Counted from the first letter of the stretch, positions 10,106 through 19,159 are shown. The stretch: DNA of 64,000 bases from CAIWHR01 sp963786625 (GCA_963786625.1 CAWAZS010000014.1:310001-374000), one strand, 5' to 3'. Notes: generated by a model not told the origin, from the sequence alone. Made by a program: numbers and translations.

Positions 10106-10597
10106 TCAGAGGCCGAACCCGGCCTTGTGCGTGAGGCCGCCCGCCATGAAGAACAGCATCGGGATCGACAGCATCATGTTGGTCCGTGACGCGAGCAGCG
10201 CCACCCGGCGCGCCTTGTTCTTCTCCTCGTCGGTCGCCGGCTTCAGTCCGAGTATCTTTTGCTGATTGGGCCAGATCAGCACCCAGACGTTGAACAGCAT
10301 GATGGTGCCGAGCCAGGCCCCGATGCCGATGCCGGCCAGCCCCGGCGCGAGCATGAAGGCGCCGACGAAGTTCCCGCCCAGCAGCGCCGCGCCGGCCAGC
10401 CAGGTCACGACCGCGGACCACCGGAAGTACAGGAGCGCCCGCGGGGCGACGTGCTTGGTGATGCCGGCCGCGGTGCCGTCGGCTCCCGCGGCCTTCAGCG
10501 CCGGGACCTGCACGAAATTGAAGTAGTACAACAGGCCGATCCACATGATACCGGCCAGGAAATGCAGCCACCGTGCGAGCGAGGGAATGAGTTCCAT
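10106..10597 (-). CDS. Membrane protein of the urate-oxidase N-terminal (PuuD-N/DUF989) type
   Basis: 163-residue inner-membrane protein with four hydrophobic helices: WLHFLAGIMWIGLLYYFNF at the start, then an ALLYFRW segment, a GIGAWLGTIMLFNVWVLIWP helix pair and a final SIPMLFFMAGG helix. It matches what I remember of stand-alone homologues of the PuuD membrane domain, which lack the cytochrome c part. Function is unknown. Start ATG 10597 has GGAGG about 8 bases upstream. It follows a 31-codon gene by 14 bases, probably as one transcript. Confidence 0.7.
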   Translation of the reverse strand: MELIPSLARWLHFLAGIMWIGLLYYFNFVQVPALKAAGADGTAAGITKHVAPRALLYFRWSAVVTWLAGAALLGGNFVGAFMLAPGLAGIGIGAWLGTIMLFNVWVLIWPNQQKILGLKPATDEEKNKARRVALLASRTNMMLSIPMLFFMAGGLTHKAGFGL

Positions 10598-10611
10598 GTC
10601 CGTTGCCTCCG

Positions 10612-10707
10612 TTACATCAGAAAGTTCTTGACGGCCAGGTACAGGATGACCGTCAGGACCACCCCGGAGATGATCGTTCCCCAGATCGAATCGAGCGGGT
10701 TTTTCAT
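10612..10707 (-). CDS. 31-residue single-span membrane protein
   Basis: Short gene reading MKNPLDSIWGTI followed by one hydrophobic helix (about residues 11-25) and ending KNFLM. It has the best Shine-Dalgarno in the neighbourhood (AAAGGAGG, 7 bases before ATG). It ends 14 bases before the start of the PuuD-N-like membrane protein, which has its own GGAGG. I do not recognise a family. The near-ideal SD, membrane-like composition and tight spacing make it a plausible real small protein that may work with its neighbour. Confidence 0.6.
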   Translation of the reverse strand: MKNPLDSIWGTIISGVVLTVILYLAVKNFLM

Positions 10708-10867
10708 CCGTCATCCTCCTTTGGTAGCGCATCGAGTGAATGCCGCGGAGCATTCTAGCAACTGGGGCCCCTGCGGGCCAGACGAATTCCGGCGCCGCCA
10801 GACAGCGGGCCGGCGGCGGCCGAGAACGCCCGCGGGGCCCGTCCGCGGCAGCCTTCCGACGGGGCGC

Positions 10868-10896
10868 TTGTCGGATGCCTATGACGGGAACATAAT
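10868..10896 (+). promoter_or_regulatory. Promoter for the STAS-hslV group
   Basis: TTGTCG (10868-10873), a 17-base spacer and CATAAT (10891-10896), about 80 bases before the STAS gene. It is a good sigma-70 layout in the divergent gap between the 31-codon gene and the STAS gene (10708-10973). Confidence 0.55.
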
Positions 10897-10973
10897 TGAC
10901 GGTCCATGGTCGCGGGGCAGGTTATCCGGGGTCCGGCCGGGATCCTCCCGCAACCGATTGATCAGAAAGCTCG

Positions 10974-12215
10974 ATGGCGTTCTTTTTCCGACAACCGCCG
11001 GCAAAGAAATCGCAGACGGCCGCGCCTGACGCGAGGCATCGTCCCGGGTCGCCCGCTGGCGGGGCGCGCGGGATGTCCGCGCGCGAGCTCGCCGCCCAGG
11101 CAGCGAAGACGGGCGAGCGGCGTCAGCTCGAGCCTGCGGGAAGCGACATCACCGTCACCGGGACGAGCGTCGGCTCGCGCGCGACGGCGACCGCGGCGTT
11201 CGAGGTCGCGCAGGCCAATCCGGGCTTGTGTTCGGTGCTCGAGAATGCGGCGCTGCGTTACGCGAACGGACAGGCCGCTGCGGCGCGCTCGGTGCTCGAA
11301 CAAGGCATCGCCAGCGAGCCGGACACGAAGATTTCCGCGCTCGCATGGCTGGCGCTGTTCGACCTGTTGCAGCGCGAGGGCGACCGGGCGGCCTTCGACC
11401 GGCTGGCGATGGATTACGTCGTCCAGTTCGAGCGCTCGGCGCCCGCATGGGAGGGCCCCGCGAAGCTGAAGGTCGCGCCGCGCTCCGTCGGCGGCCATGT
11501 CGCCCTGACCGGTCGACTCACCGCGGCATCGGCGGCGCAGCTCGAGGGGCTGAGGCGCGCCGTCGCGAGAGGTGCGCATGCGACGCGGCTCGATCTGATG
11601 GCGGTTTTCGGCTTCGACGATGCCGGCGCGCGCCTTCTTGCCGGGGCATTGGCGGAGGCACGGCGGTCGCGGGTCGGACTGCAGGTGCAGACCGGCACCA
11701 AGCTCGTCCCGGCGCTCGACGCGGCGCTCAAGAAGGGCCGCGAGGCGGGCGAGGGCGCATGGCTGCTGTTGCTGGAGCTCCTGCAGTGGGCAAACGATCG
11801 CGCGGCCTTCGAAGATCGGGCCATCGAGTTCGCGGTGACCTTCGAGGTGTCGCCGCCGTCGTGGGAGCCGCCGACGCCGATCGCTCTGCCGGTCAAGGTG
11901 GCGGAACGGAACGGCGAGCGCCGGGACGATGTCGCCGACGCCGAAATCCTCAAGTGGTCGGGCGTCATGACGGGATCGCTTTCGCCGCAGCTCGGCAAGC
12001 TCGCCGATTTCGCCCAGGGAAGGACGGTCGTCGCGGTTGACCTGAGCGAGGTCGAGCGCATCGATTTCGTCTGCGCGGGCGCCGTGCTCAACCTGATCGC
12101 CCGCCTCGAGGCGGAGCGCAAGGCGGTCCAGATCGTCGGAGCGTCGCCGATCCTGCGGGCGCTGCTGCTGCTCATCGGCGTGTCGCCCCGGCATTTCGTC
12201 AAGAAGTCACAATAG
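10974..12215 (+). CDS. Protein with two STAS-like domains
   Basis: 413-residue cytoplasmic protein. It shows an internal duplication: a helical stretch (AWLALFDLLQREGDRAAF, about residue 124) leads into a first STAS-like domain (about 172-250). A second helical stretch (AWLLLLELLQWANDRAAF, about 262) leads into a C-terminal STAS domain (about 325-405, with VAVDLSEVERIDFVCAG). The Ser usually phosphorylated in anti-sigma antagonists is replaced by Cys/Ala in the second domain. The first 60 residues are low-complexity and polar. It lies upstream of hslV; the role is unknown. Confidence 0.8.
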   Translation: MAFFFRQPPAKKSQTAAPDARHRPGSPAGGARGMSARELAAQAAKTGERRQLEPAGSDITVTGTSVGSRATATAAFEVAQANPGLCSVLENAALRYANGQAAAARSVLEQGIASEPDTKISALAWLALFDLLQREGDRAAFDRLAMDYVVQFERSAPAWEGPAKLKVAPRSVGGHVALTGRLTAASAAQLEGLRRAVARGAHATRLDLMAVFGFDDAGARLLAGALAEARRSRVGLQVQTGTKLVPALDAALKKGREAGEGAWLLLLELLQWANDRAAFEDRAIEFAVTFEVSPPSWEPPTPIALPVKVAERNGERRDDVADAEILKWSGVMTGSLSPQLGKLADFAQGRTVVAVDLSEVERIDFVCAGAVLNLIARLEAERKAVQIVGASPILRALLLLIGVSPRHFVKKSQ

Positions 12216-12369
12216 CGATTCCGGCACCGCTGCCACGCCGGGTTCGGGCCCGCGCGTGGACGTGGCGAGGTCCGGGGGTCGGCCCTGGCGCTCTGCTCCA
12301 CCCCTCTCCCGAGCCTCTCGATCCGCGACGGCTTGCGTGCCGTTTGCGAAATGCCCACAGGCGTAACGG
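12216..12369 (+). other. Gap between the STAS gene and hslV
   Basis: 154 bases without a gene. I see no clear terminator or promoter, so co-transcription is possible. Confidence 0.4.
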
Positions 12370-12921
12370 ATGCGTATGGACAGCTTTCACGGCACGACCA
12401 TTCTTTCGGTGCGGCGCGACGGCTCGGTTGCGCTCGGCGGTGACGGCCAGGTGACGCTCGGCAGCGTCGTCGTCAAGGCGACGGCGCGCAAGGTCCGCCG
12501 GCTGCACAACGACCGCGTGCTCGCGGGTTTCGCCGGCGCGACGGCGGACGCCTTCACGCTGTTCGAGCGATTCGAAGCGAAGCTCGACAAGCATCAGGGG
12601 CAGCTCACGCGCGCCGCCGTCGAGCTCGCGAAGGACTGGCGCTCCGACCGCATCCTGCGCCGGCTCGAGGCCATGCTCGCCGTCGCCGACCGCAGCGCGT
12701 CGCTGATCATCACCGGGACCGGGGACGTGCTCGAGCCCGAGCACGGCATCGTCGCCATCGGCTCGGGAGGCCCGTACGCGCAGGCCGCGGCCCGGGGCTT
12801 GCTGCTGCACACGGCACTTTCCGCGACGGACATCGTCAAACAGAGCCTCACCATCGCCGGCGAGCTTTGCATCTACACCAACCAGCACCACGTGATCGAG
12901 ACTCTGGAGCGGGAGCCGTGA
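12370..12921 (+). CDS. hslV: ATP-dependent protease subunit HslV
   Basis: Threonine peptidase ring of the HslVU protease. The short propeptide (MRMDSFHG) ends before the active Thr in TTILSVRR. ALGGDGQVTLG, ARKVRR, the GFAGATADAFTLFERFE block and IAIGSGGPYAQAAA are all family hallmarks. About 183 residues. ATG 12370 has AGG upstream; ATG 12376 gives the more typical MDSFHG start. It overlaps the next gene by GTGA. Its ATPase partner hslU sits about 8.5 kb away on the other strand; the two are normally adjacent. Confidence 0.96.
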   Translation: MRMDSFHGTTILSVRRDGSVALGGDGQVTLGSVVVKATARKVRRLHNDRVLAGFAGATADAFTLFERFEAKLDKHQGQLTRAAVELAKDWRSDRILRRLEAMLAVADRSASLIITGTGDVLEPEHGIVAIGSGGPYAQAAARGLLLHTALSATDIVKQSLTIAGELCIYTNQHHVIETLEREP

Positions 12922-14106
12922 ACGCTCGCAGTGCGAAATACGACGTGCTGATCGCCGGCGCGGGCCTGGTCGGGCTCGCGCTCGCGCCCGCCCTTGTTCG
13001 CGCCGGACTCTCGGTCGCGCTTGCCGATCGCACGGGCGTCGCCGTGCCGGAATGGGCTCCGGCAGGCGAGGACTGGGACACCCGCGTCTACGCGATCAGC
13101 CCGGGCAGCGCCGCGTTCCTTCGGGCGCTGGGTGCCTGGCAGGCCCTGCCGCCCGATCGGGTCGCCCCGGTCGAGGCCATGCGCATCGAAGGCGACGCCG
13201 GTGCGCTCCTCAACTTTTCGGCCTACGAGCTCGGCGAGCGCGCCCTTGCCTGGATCGTCGAGGAGCGCTCGCTGCGGGCCGCGCTGGTCGCGCTCGCGCG
13301 TTCGGCCGGCGTGGCAATTCACGCGCCATGCGCGTTCGAGTCCCTGTCCTTCTCCGGCGACGCGGGATTGCTGCGCCTCGCCGGCGACGGCTCTCTGGCG
13401 GCGAGCCTCATTGTCGGCGCGGACGGGGTTCGGTCATGGGTGCGCGACGGGGCGGGGATCGCCGCGGTGGTGACGCCCTACCGGCAGACCGCGGTGGTTG
13501 CCAATTTCGCCTGCGAGCGCGCGCACCGCGGGCGCGCCCACCAGTGGTTCCTCGACGATGGCGGCATCCTCGCGTGGCTGCCGTTGCCGGGCCGCCGCGT
13601 CTCCATCGTCTGGTCGGCAGCCGATGCTCTCGCTCAGGAGTTGCTGGCGCTCCCGGCCGAAGCGCTCGCCGCGCGGGTCGCGGACCGGGGGCGGCACTGC
13701 GCTCGGCGCCTTCGAGTGCATCACGCCGGCGGCCGCATTTCCGTTGCAGCTGGTCAAATTGCCGAGCGTGATCGCGCACCGGCTCGCACTGGTCGGCGAC
13801 GCCGCGCATGGCGTGCATCCGCTGGCCGGGCAGGGCGTGAACCTCGGCTTCGGCGATGCGGAGGCACTGGCAATGGTTCTGCGCGAGCGCGGCTCGCTTG
13901 CCGATCCCGGTGCCCCCATCCTGCTCGACCGATATGCGCGTCGGCGGGCGGAGCCGGTGCTCGCGATGCAGACCGTCACCGATGCGCTCGCGCACCTGTT
14001 CGGCATGACATCGCCGTGGACCCGGTCCGTGCGCAACATCGGAATGGCCGCCATCGACCGGCTGCCACCCGCCAAGCGGCTGCTTGCCCAGTCCGCATTG
14101 CGCTAG
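12918..14106 (+). CDS. UbiH/UbiF/VisC-family FAD hydroxylase (one frameshift)
   Basis: Aromatic-ring hydroxylase of ubiquinone synthesis type. N-terminal dinucleotide fold GAGLVGLA (about residues 12-19), GADGVRSWVR in the middle, and the UbiH signature GDAAHGVHPLAGQGVNLG near the C-terminus. Start GTG 12918 overlaps the hslV stop (GTGA) and has GGAG upstream. The frame breaks in a G5 run at 13687-13691; deleting one G gives about 395 residues. Which ring position it hydroxylates cannot be decided from sequence. Confidence 0.88.
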
Positions 14107-14169
14107 CCAACCCATGCCGGGTCCTGCATCCGCCTGCTAGACTTGCGCGCCAATTCACCGGAGATTTCG

Positions 14170-14973
14170 ATGCCTTTCCTTTCGACGACCGCCGTCCGAC
14201 GGCTTGCCTGCGTGCTATCCGTCGCGGCCGGGGCGATGTTCGCCGCGGCTTCCCTTGCTGAGCCGCCGGCGAATTCGAAGCCGCCGACCGGAGAGGCAGC
14301 CTCGGTCAAGAAGCTGCTCGAGCAGAAATTCCAGGGGGCCACGGTCACCAGCGTCAGCAAGAGTCCTTATTTCGGCCTCTACGAGGTCATGTTCGACGGC
14401 CAGCTCGTCTATACCGACGCCAAGGTCTCGTACGTGATCGTGGGCAGCGTCTACGACGCCAACACCAAGAGGAACCTGACCGAGGTGAAGAAGCGCGAGC
14501 TCTCCCGCGTCGCCTTCGACACGTTGCCGCTGAATCTCGCGTTCAAGAAGGTCAAGGGCAACGGGCAGCGCAAGCTCGTCGTCTTCTCCGATCCGGATTG
14601 CCCGTTCTGCGCGAAGCTGGAGCAGGAGCTCAAGGGCATCGACAACGTCACCATCTACACGTTCCTCTTCCCGATCGATGCGCTCCACCCCGACGCTGCG
14701 CGCAAGTCGAGGCTCATCTGGTGCGCTCCGGACAGGGTGAAGGCCTGGGACGAATTCTTCCAGTCCGGCACGGTCCCGAAGAACGACGGCAACTGCGACA
14801 ACCCGATCGCGGCGACCAACGCGCTCGGGCAGCAGATGGGGGTGTCGGCGACGCCCACGCTGGTCTTCGCCGACGGATCGATCATTGCGGGGGCGATTCC
14901 CGCGCAGCGGCTCGAGGCCGAGATCAAGCAGGGCGAGGCCGAGGCGGCGCGGCTCGCGGCGGCGAAGAAGTAA
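14170..14973 (+). CDS. dsbC: Thiol:disulphide interchange protein DsbC
   Basis: Periplasmic disulphide isomerase, 267 residues. It has a signal peptide (hydrophobic to about residue 30, ending SLAEP), an N-terminal dimerisation domain, then a thioredoxin fold with catalytic CPFC (DPDCPFCAK), the second cysteine pair (WCAPD, GNCDNP) and cis-Pro in SATPTLVF. SD GGAG lies 8 bases before ATG. The C-terminal codons for RLAAAKK are the first unit of a 26-bp tandem repeat that runs on past the stop. Confidence 0.93.
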   Translation: MPFLSTTAVRRLACVLSVAAGAMFAAASLAEPPANSKPPTGEAASVKKLLEQKFQGATVTSVSKSPYFGLYEVMFDGQLVYTDAKVSYVIVGSVYDANTKRNLTEVKKRELSRVAFDTLPLNLAFKKVKGNGQRKLVVFSDPDCPFCAKLEQELKGIDNVTIYTFLFPIDALHPDAARKSRLIWCAPDRVKAWDEFFQSGTVPKNDGNCDNPIAATNALGQQMGVSATPTLVFADGSIIAGAIPAQRLEAEIKQGEAEAARLAAAKK

Positions 14974-15026
14974 CGCGGCTAGCGGCGGCGAAGCGGCAAC
15001 GCGGCTCGCGCTGGCGAAAAAGCAAC
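14949..15026 (+). repeat. Three 26-bp direct repeats spanning the dsbC stop
   Basis: Units at 14949-14974, 14975-15000 and 15001-15026, each like GCGGCTCGCGGCGGCGAAGA plus AGTAAC, with a fourth fragment starting at 15027. The first unit encodes the dsbC C-terminus and TAA; later units carry point changes. It looks like slippage duplication of the gene end. Confidence 0.75.
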
Positions 15027-15063
15027 GCGGCGGGCGCCGCTCACGACGAAAGGGGAACGGGCG

Positions 15064-16125
15064 ATGGCGATCATCGATTTCCTGAAAAAGCAGTTCATCG
15101 ACATCATCGAGTGGACCGACGACTCGCGCGACACGCTGTCGTACCGGTTCCCCGACGAGGACAAGGAGATAAAGAACGGCGCGCAGCTCATCGTCCGCGA
15201 GTCGCAGGTCGCGCAGTTCGTCTATCTCGGGGAATTCGGCGACACGTTCGGTCCGGGCAAGCACACCCTCACGACCGACAACATCCCGATCCTGACCAAT
15301 CTCAAGAGCTGGAAGTACGCGCTCGAAAGCCCGTTCAAGGCCGACGTCTACTACATCGTCACGCGCCTGTTCGCCGGCAACAAATGGGGCACCGCGAATC
15401 CGGTGATGATGCGCGACGCGGACTTCGGGATCGTGCGCCTGCGGGCCTACGGCACGTACGACTTCCGCGTCGTCGACCCGAAGCGATTCCTGAAGGAGGT
15501 CGCCGGCACCGACAACCACTTCCGGCTCGACGAGTTCAACGACGCGATGCGCTCGCGGATCGTCAGCGTGTTCTCCGATGCCCTCGCCGGCTCGAAGATC
15601 CCGGCGCTGGACGTCGCGTCGCGCTATTCCGAGCTGGGCGAGGCGCTGTTGCCGCTGATCAACCCGGCGATCGGGGCGAAATACGGGCTCGAGATGACGA
15701 CGTTCATCGTCGAGAACGTATCGGTGCCTCCGGAAGTCGAGCAGGCGATCGACAAGCGGTCGAGCATGGCCGCGGTCGGAAACCTCAACGACTACGTGAA
15801 ATTCCAGATGGCGCAGGGGCTGGAAAAGGGCGGCGGCGGCCCCGGGGGAATGGCGGCGGAGATGGCCGTCGGGATGGCGATGGCGCAGCAGATGATGCAG
15901 CAGACCGGCGGGCTGATGGCGCAATCGACGCCGGGTGTGGCCGCAGCGCCGGCGCCGGCCGCCGGTGCGCCGGAGCTCTTCACGCCGGCGCAGGTTGCCC
16001 AGATGCTCGGTGTCGGCGAGACCGATGTCGTCGCGAGCCTCGAATCCGGCGACCTGAAGGGGAAGAAGATCGGCACGCAGTGGCGGATCACCCGGGCGGC
16101 CGTCGACGCATTCCTGAAGACATGA
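15064..16125 (+). CDS. SPFH (virion-core-protein-like/YdjI-type) protein with C-terminal excisionase-like HTH
   Basis: 353 residues. Residues about 30-260 form an SPFH domain of the type annotated as virion core protein, like B. subtilis YdjI. A Gly/Met/Ala-rich linker (GGGGPGG...MAMAQQMM, about 258-285) and an Ala/Pro hinge follow. The last about 50 residues (FTPAQVAQMLGV...KKIGTQWRITRAAVDAFL) are a MerR/excisionase-type helix-turn-helix, though no DNA target is evident. The N-terminus is amphipathic (MAIIDFLKKQFIDIIEW). SD AAAGGGGAA. It is paired with the downstream zinc-ribbon membrane protein. Confidence 0.85.
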   Translation: MAIIDFLKKQFIDIIEWTDDSRDTLSYRFPDEDKEIKNGAQLIVRESQVAQFVYLGEFGDTFGPGKHTLTTDNIPILTNLKSWKYALESPFKADVYYIVTRLFAGNKWGTANPVMMRDADFGIVRLRAYGTYDFRVVDPKRFLKEVAGTDNHFRLDEFNDAMRSRIVSVFSDALAGSKIPALDVASRYSELGEALLPLINPAIGAKYGLEMTTFIVENVSVPPEVEQAIDKRSSMAAVGNLNDYVKFQMAQGLEKGGGGPGGMAAEMAVGMAMAQQMMQQTGGLMAQSTPGVAAAPAPAAGAPELFTPAQVAQMLGVGETDVVASLESGDLKGKKIGTQWRITRAAVDAFLKT

Positions 16126-16140
16126 GCGACGCGAACCTGA

Positions 16141-16158
16141 GTCCGGCTTCGGCCGGAT
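16141..16158 (+). repeat. Hairpin with TTCG tetraloop, element C copy 1
   Basis: GTCCGGC-TTCG-GCCGGAT in the gap behind the SPFH gene: a six to seven base-pair stem with a UUCG loop. The same 17 bases occur at 51256 between hisG and hisD. Confidence 0.6.
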
Positions 16159-16271
16159 GCGGCGAGGCGAGCCATTGCGAGCCGCCTCGAGCGTGCCCCG
16201 CGCGCGGCGCGGCGCAATGAGCGCGGCGGGCGCGCGATCGGCGACGCGGTCGCCTGACCCGGCGCGGCGAC

Positions 16272-17357
16272 GTGGCCGAGACCGTCGCGCTGTCGAAATT
16301 CACCTGCCCGGCCTGCGGCGGCGAGGCCGTCTGGAACCCCGCGAAACAGCGGCTCGTGTGTCCGTTCTGCGGAACGGAGTCGCCGGCGAACGAGACCCCC
16401 GCCGGCGCGATCGTCGAGCACGATCTCGTCGCCGCGCTGCGCGGCATCGGCGACGAGGCCCGCGGCTGGCGCGCCGAGAAGCGCCAGGTGAAATGCCGGA
16501 GCTGCAACGCGATCTCGGTGCTCGATCCCTCCCGGCAGGCGCAGAACTGCGAGTTCTGCGGCTCCGCCCAGCTCGTTGCCTACGACGAGGCGAAGCCCGC
16601 GTTCCGTCCGGAGAGCATGCTGCCGTTCAAGATCGGCGAAGCCGACGCCCGCACGCGGATTCGCGCGTGGTACGGCAGGCTGTGGCTCGCGCCCTCGGCG
16701 CTCGCGAAGAAGGCGCTCACCGACACCGTCCGCGGCATCTACCTGCCGTATTGGACCTTCGACGCCCGAGTGGACGCCGAATGGACCGCGGAGGCCGGAC
16801 ACTACTACTACACGACCGAGACCTACCAGCAGGGTGGGCGCACGCAGACGCGTCAGGTGCGGCACGTGCGCTGGGAGCCCGCGGCCGGGCGGCTCCGGCA
16901 CCAATTCGACGACGACCTGGTCTGCGCATCGGTGGGCGTCCACGCGGAGCTCCTCCGCGGCATCGAGCCCTTTCCCACGGGCGAGCTCAAGCCCTACGAC
17001 GCGGCTTACGTCGCCGGCTGGATCGTCGAGCGCTACCAGATCGACCTCGTCGCCGCGGCGCAGCGCGCGCGCGATGCCATGGACGCCAGGCTGCAGGCGC
17101 TTTGCGCGCAGCAGGTTCCCGGGGACACGTTCCGCAATCTCAGCGTGCGCGCCGACTACTCGGCGCAGACGTTCAAGCACATCCTGGCGCCGGTCTGGCT
17201 TCTCTCCTACACGTACGGATCGCGCGTGTTCCAGTGCGCGATGAACGGGGTCAACGGAACGATCCGCGGCGAGTATCCGAAGAGCCCGTGGAAGGTCGCG
17301 TTGCTGGTGCTCGCGATCGCCATCGTCGTGTTGATCGTGCTCTCGCTCGGCAGGTAG
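16272..17357 (+). CDS. Zinc-ribbon membrane protein, partner of the SPFH protein (YdjG-like)
   Basis: 361 residues. There are two rubredoxin-like zinc ribbons at the N-terminus (CPACGG...CPFCG at about 11-34, CRSCN...CEFCG at about 76-95), a large middle domain with a GIYLPYWTFDA segment, and a C-terminal transmembrane helix (ALLVLAIAIVVLIVLSL). Genes of this type sit beside SPFH/YdjI genes (ydjG-ydjI in Bacillus, from memory), which supports joint function at the membrane, possibly envelope stress or organisation. GTG 16272 is the first usable start. Confidence 0.75.
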   Translation: MAETVALSKFTCPACGGEAVWNPAKQRLVCPFCGTESPANETPAGAIVEHDLVAALRGIGDEARGWRAEKRQVKCRSCNAISVLDPSRQAQNCEFCGSAQLVAYDEAKPAFRPESMLPFKIGEADARTRIRAWYGRLWLAPSALAKKALTDTVRGIYLPYWTFDARVDAEWTAEAGHYYYTTETYQQGGRTQTRQVRHVRWEPAAGRLRHQFDDDLVCASVGVHAELLRGIEPFPTGELKPYDAAYVAGWIVERYQIDLVAAAQRARDAMDARLQALCAQQVPGDTFRNLSVRADYSAQTFKHILAPVWLLSYTYGSRVFQCAMNGVNGTIRGEYPKSPWKVALLVLAIAIVVLIVLSLGR

Positions 17358-17365
17358 GGACCGGC

Positions 17366-18239
17366 ATGTCCCGCGACCGGGTCCCGCCCGTGGCCGCTCC
17401 ACGGCGCGTCGACCGCGCACCGCGGCGTCGCGATGCCTCGCGGGGCGGGACGTCCGCTGCTCGGGCGTTGCATCCGGCGTTCGCGCCGTTCGCGCCGTGG
17501 TGGTCGCCGCGCGGCGGATCGGCGCTCCCCGATCTCGATCGGCTGAATCGCTGGGCCCGCGCCGGCGCGCTGGCCCTTCCCGGCGGCCGGGCGCTGTCGT
17601 TCGTGGCCGCTCCGGCGGCGAAGCTTTCCGCGCGGGACTACGAGCGGCGGATTGCGGAGCGAGGCGAAATCCTCACTCGCCCCGACAACTTGCACGACGT
17701 CTGCAACGCCCTCGTCTGGCTTGCCTTTCCGCGGACGAAGGCGGCGTTGACCGCGATCCACGTCGCAGCGCCGCGCGTCGGGTCCGGCAATCGGCGCGAC
17801 CGGTCCCGGGACGCGGCGACGCTGCTCGACGAATCCGGGATGCTCGTCGCGTGCGCGGACGCGAGCCTCGTCGGGCTGTGGACGGCGCACCGATGGCGCG
17901 ACGCGTTCTGGGACCGGCGCGACGACATCGTGGCGTCGATGCGCGCCGTCGCGGTCGGGCACGGCCTGCTCGCGAAGCTCGTCGCGCCGTTCCGGGCGAT
18001 CACGGCGAAGGTGCTGGTGCTGCCGCTCGCCGCCGCTGCGCTGCCGGGGGACTCCGCGGCGCTCGTCGCCGATGCTCGACGCCGCCGCGGCGGCCGAGGT
18101 CGGCGCGCGCGGCGCTGCACTCGCGCCCGCGGACCTGCTGCCGCTGCCCGTTGCGGCGTTGCCCGGCTGGGACTGCGAAGGCTGCGGCGCCCGGCTCTTC
18201 GACGACGCTGCGGTGTTTCGGCCCCGCGTGCTACGCTGA
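17366..18239 (+). CDS. DUF3025 domain protein (one frameshift)
   Basis: Conserved proteobacterial protein of unknown function, about 290 residues after correction. The family blocks FAPFAPWW, RPDNLHDVCNALVWLAFPRTKAAL and LLDESGMLVACAD are clear. The frame is lost near 18070 (extra base before ATGCTCGAC). The other frame then carries the expected tail (ALPGWDCEGCGARLFDDAAVFRP) to a stop at 18239. ATG 17366 lies 8 bases after the zinc-ribbon gene, so these genes are probably co-transcribed. Confidence 0.8.
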
Positions 18240-18324
18240 CGCCACCGACTGCGGCGGGTCGGCCCGCATGCGGCGGCGCGACGAGTCCGTGCCGCACGGG
18301 CAGCGCAACAGGGGGAGGGAGTCC

Positions 18325-19053
18325 ATGCACGCAGCGGTGGTGACCGGTGTCTCGCGCGGCCTCGGGGAAGCGCTCGCCGCGGCGATGCTCTCGCGCGGGT
18401 TCGCGGTGATCGGCGTGGGACGGACCGCAAGCGCGAAGCTCAGCGGAAAGTTCTTTCACCACGCGCCTTGCGATCTCGCGCAGCCGGCGCTGATCGCCGC
18501 CGCCGTCACCCCGGCGCTGCGCGTGCTGGCCGCGGGCAAGCCCGCCTCGGTGACGCTCGTCAACAACGCGGCGGTTGCTTCGCCCACGGGGCTCGTCGGA
18601 AACCTCGACGCCGCCGAGATCGAGTCGGCGCTGCTGACCAACGCGGCGGCGCCGCTCGTGATGGCCGATTTGTTCTGCCGGAGCTTCCCGGACGATGCAA
18701 TCGAGCGCAGGATCATCAACATCTCGTCCGGCGCCGCACAGACGGCGCTGGCCGGCAGCGCCGTTTACAGCATGTCGAAAGCCGCGCTCGAAATGTTGAC
18801 CCGCTCGATCGCGGCCGAGCGCGCGACACCGAATTTCCGCTGCATCTCGCTGCGCCCCGGAATATTCGAAACGGGGATGCAGGCATACATGCGCAGCCGC
18901 GATCCGGCCGAGTTCCCGAGCGTCGGCCTGTTCCGCGGCTTCAAGGAAAACGGCCTGCTCAGGGATCCGGCGGACGTCGCAGCGCTGATCGTGGACAGGC
19001 TGGTGCTCGGCCCCGTGGACAACGGGCGGACGTACAGCCACACGGATCTCTAG
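18325..19053 (+). CDS. Short-chain dehydrogenase/reductase (YueD/sepiapterin-reductase-like)
   Basis: 242-residue classical SDR. NAD(P)-binding TGVSRGLG at residues about 7-14, NNAAV, catalytic Ser in NISSG and YSMSKAA (Tyr-x3-Lys). RPGIFETGMQ follows in the usual position. Strong SD GGGGGAGGGAG before ATG 18325. Substrate unknown; the benzil/sepiapterin reductase group is the nearest I recall. Confidence 0.85.
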   Translation: MHAAVVTGVSRGLGEALAAAMLSRGFAVIGVGRTASAKLSGKFFHHAPCDLAQPALIAAAVTPALRVLAAGKPASVTLVNNAAVASPTGLVGNLDAAEIESALLTNAAAPLVMADLFCRSFPDDAIERRIINISSGAAQTALAGSAVYSMSKAALEMLTRSIAAERATPNFRCISLRPGIFETGMQAYMRSRDPAEFPSVGLFRGFKENGLLRDPADVAALIVDRLVLGPVDNGRTYSHTDL

Positions 19054-19159
19054 CGGTCGTCGGCGCCGGCACGCAGCGCGTCGAGCGCCGTCGTGTCGTC
19101 GAGCGTCCCGACGGGATCGACGAGCAGCGCGGAGTCGCCGGCCATGTCGCGCTCGCGCG

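Noticed and set aside
19050..19145. 31-codon minus frame between the SDR and the lipoprotein (MAGDSALLVDP...)
   Set aside because: No SD, polar composition, and downstream of the lipoprotein end; no supporting signal.
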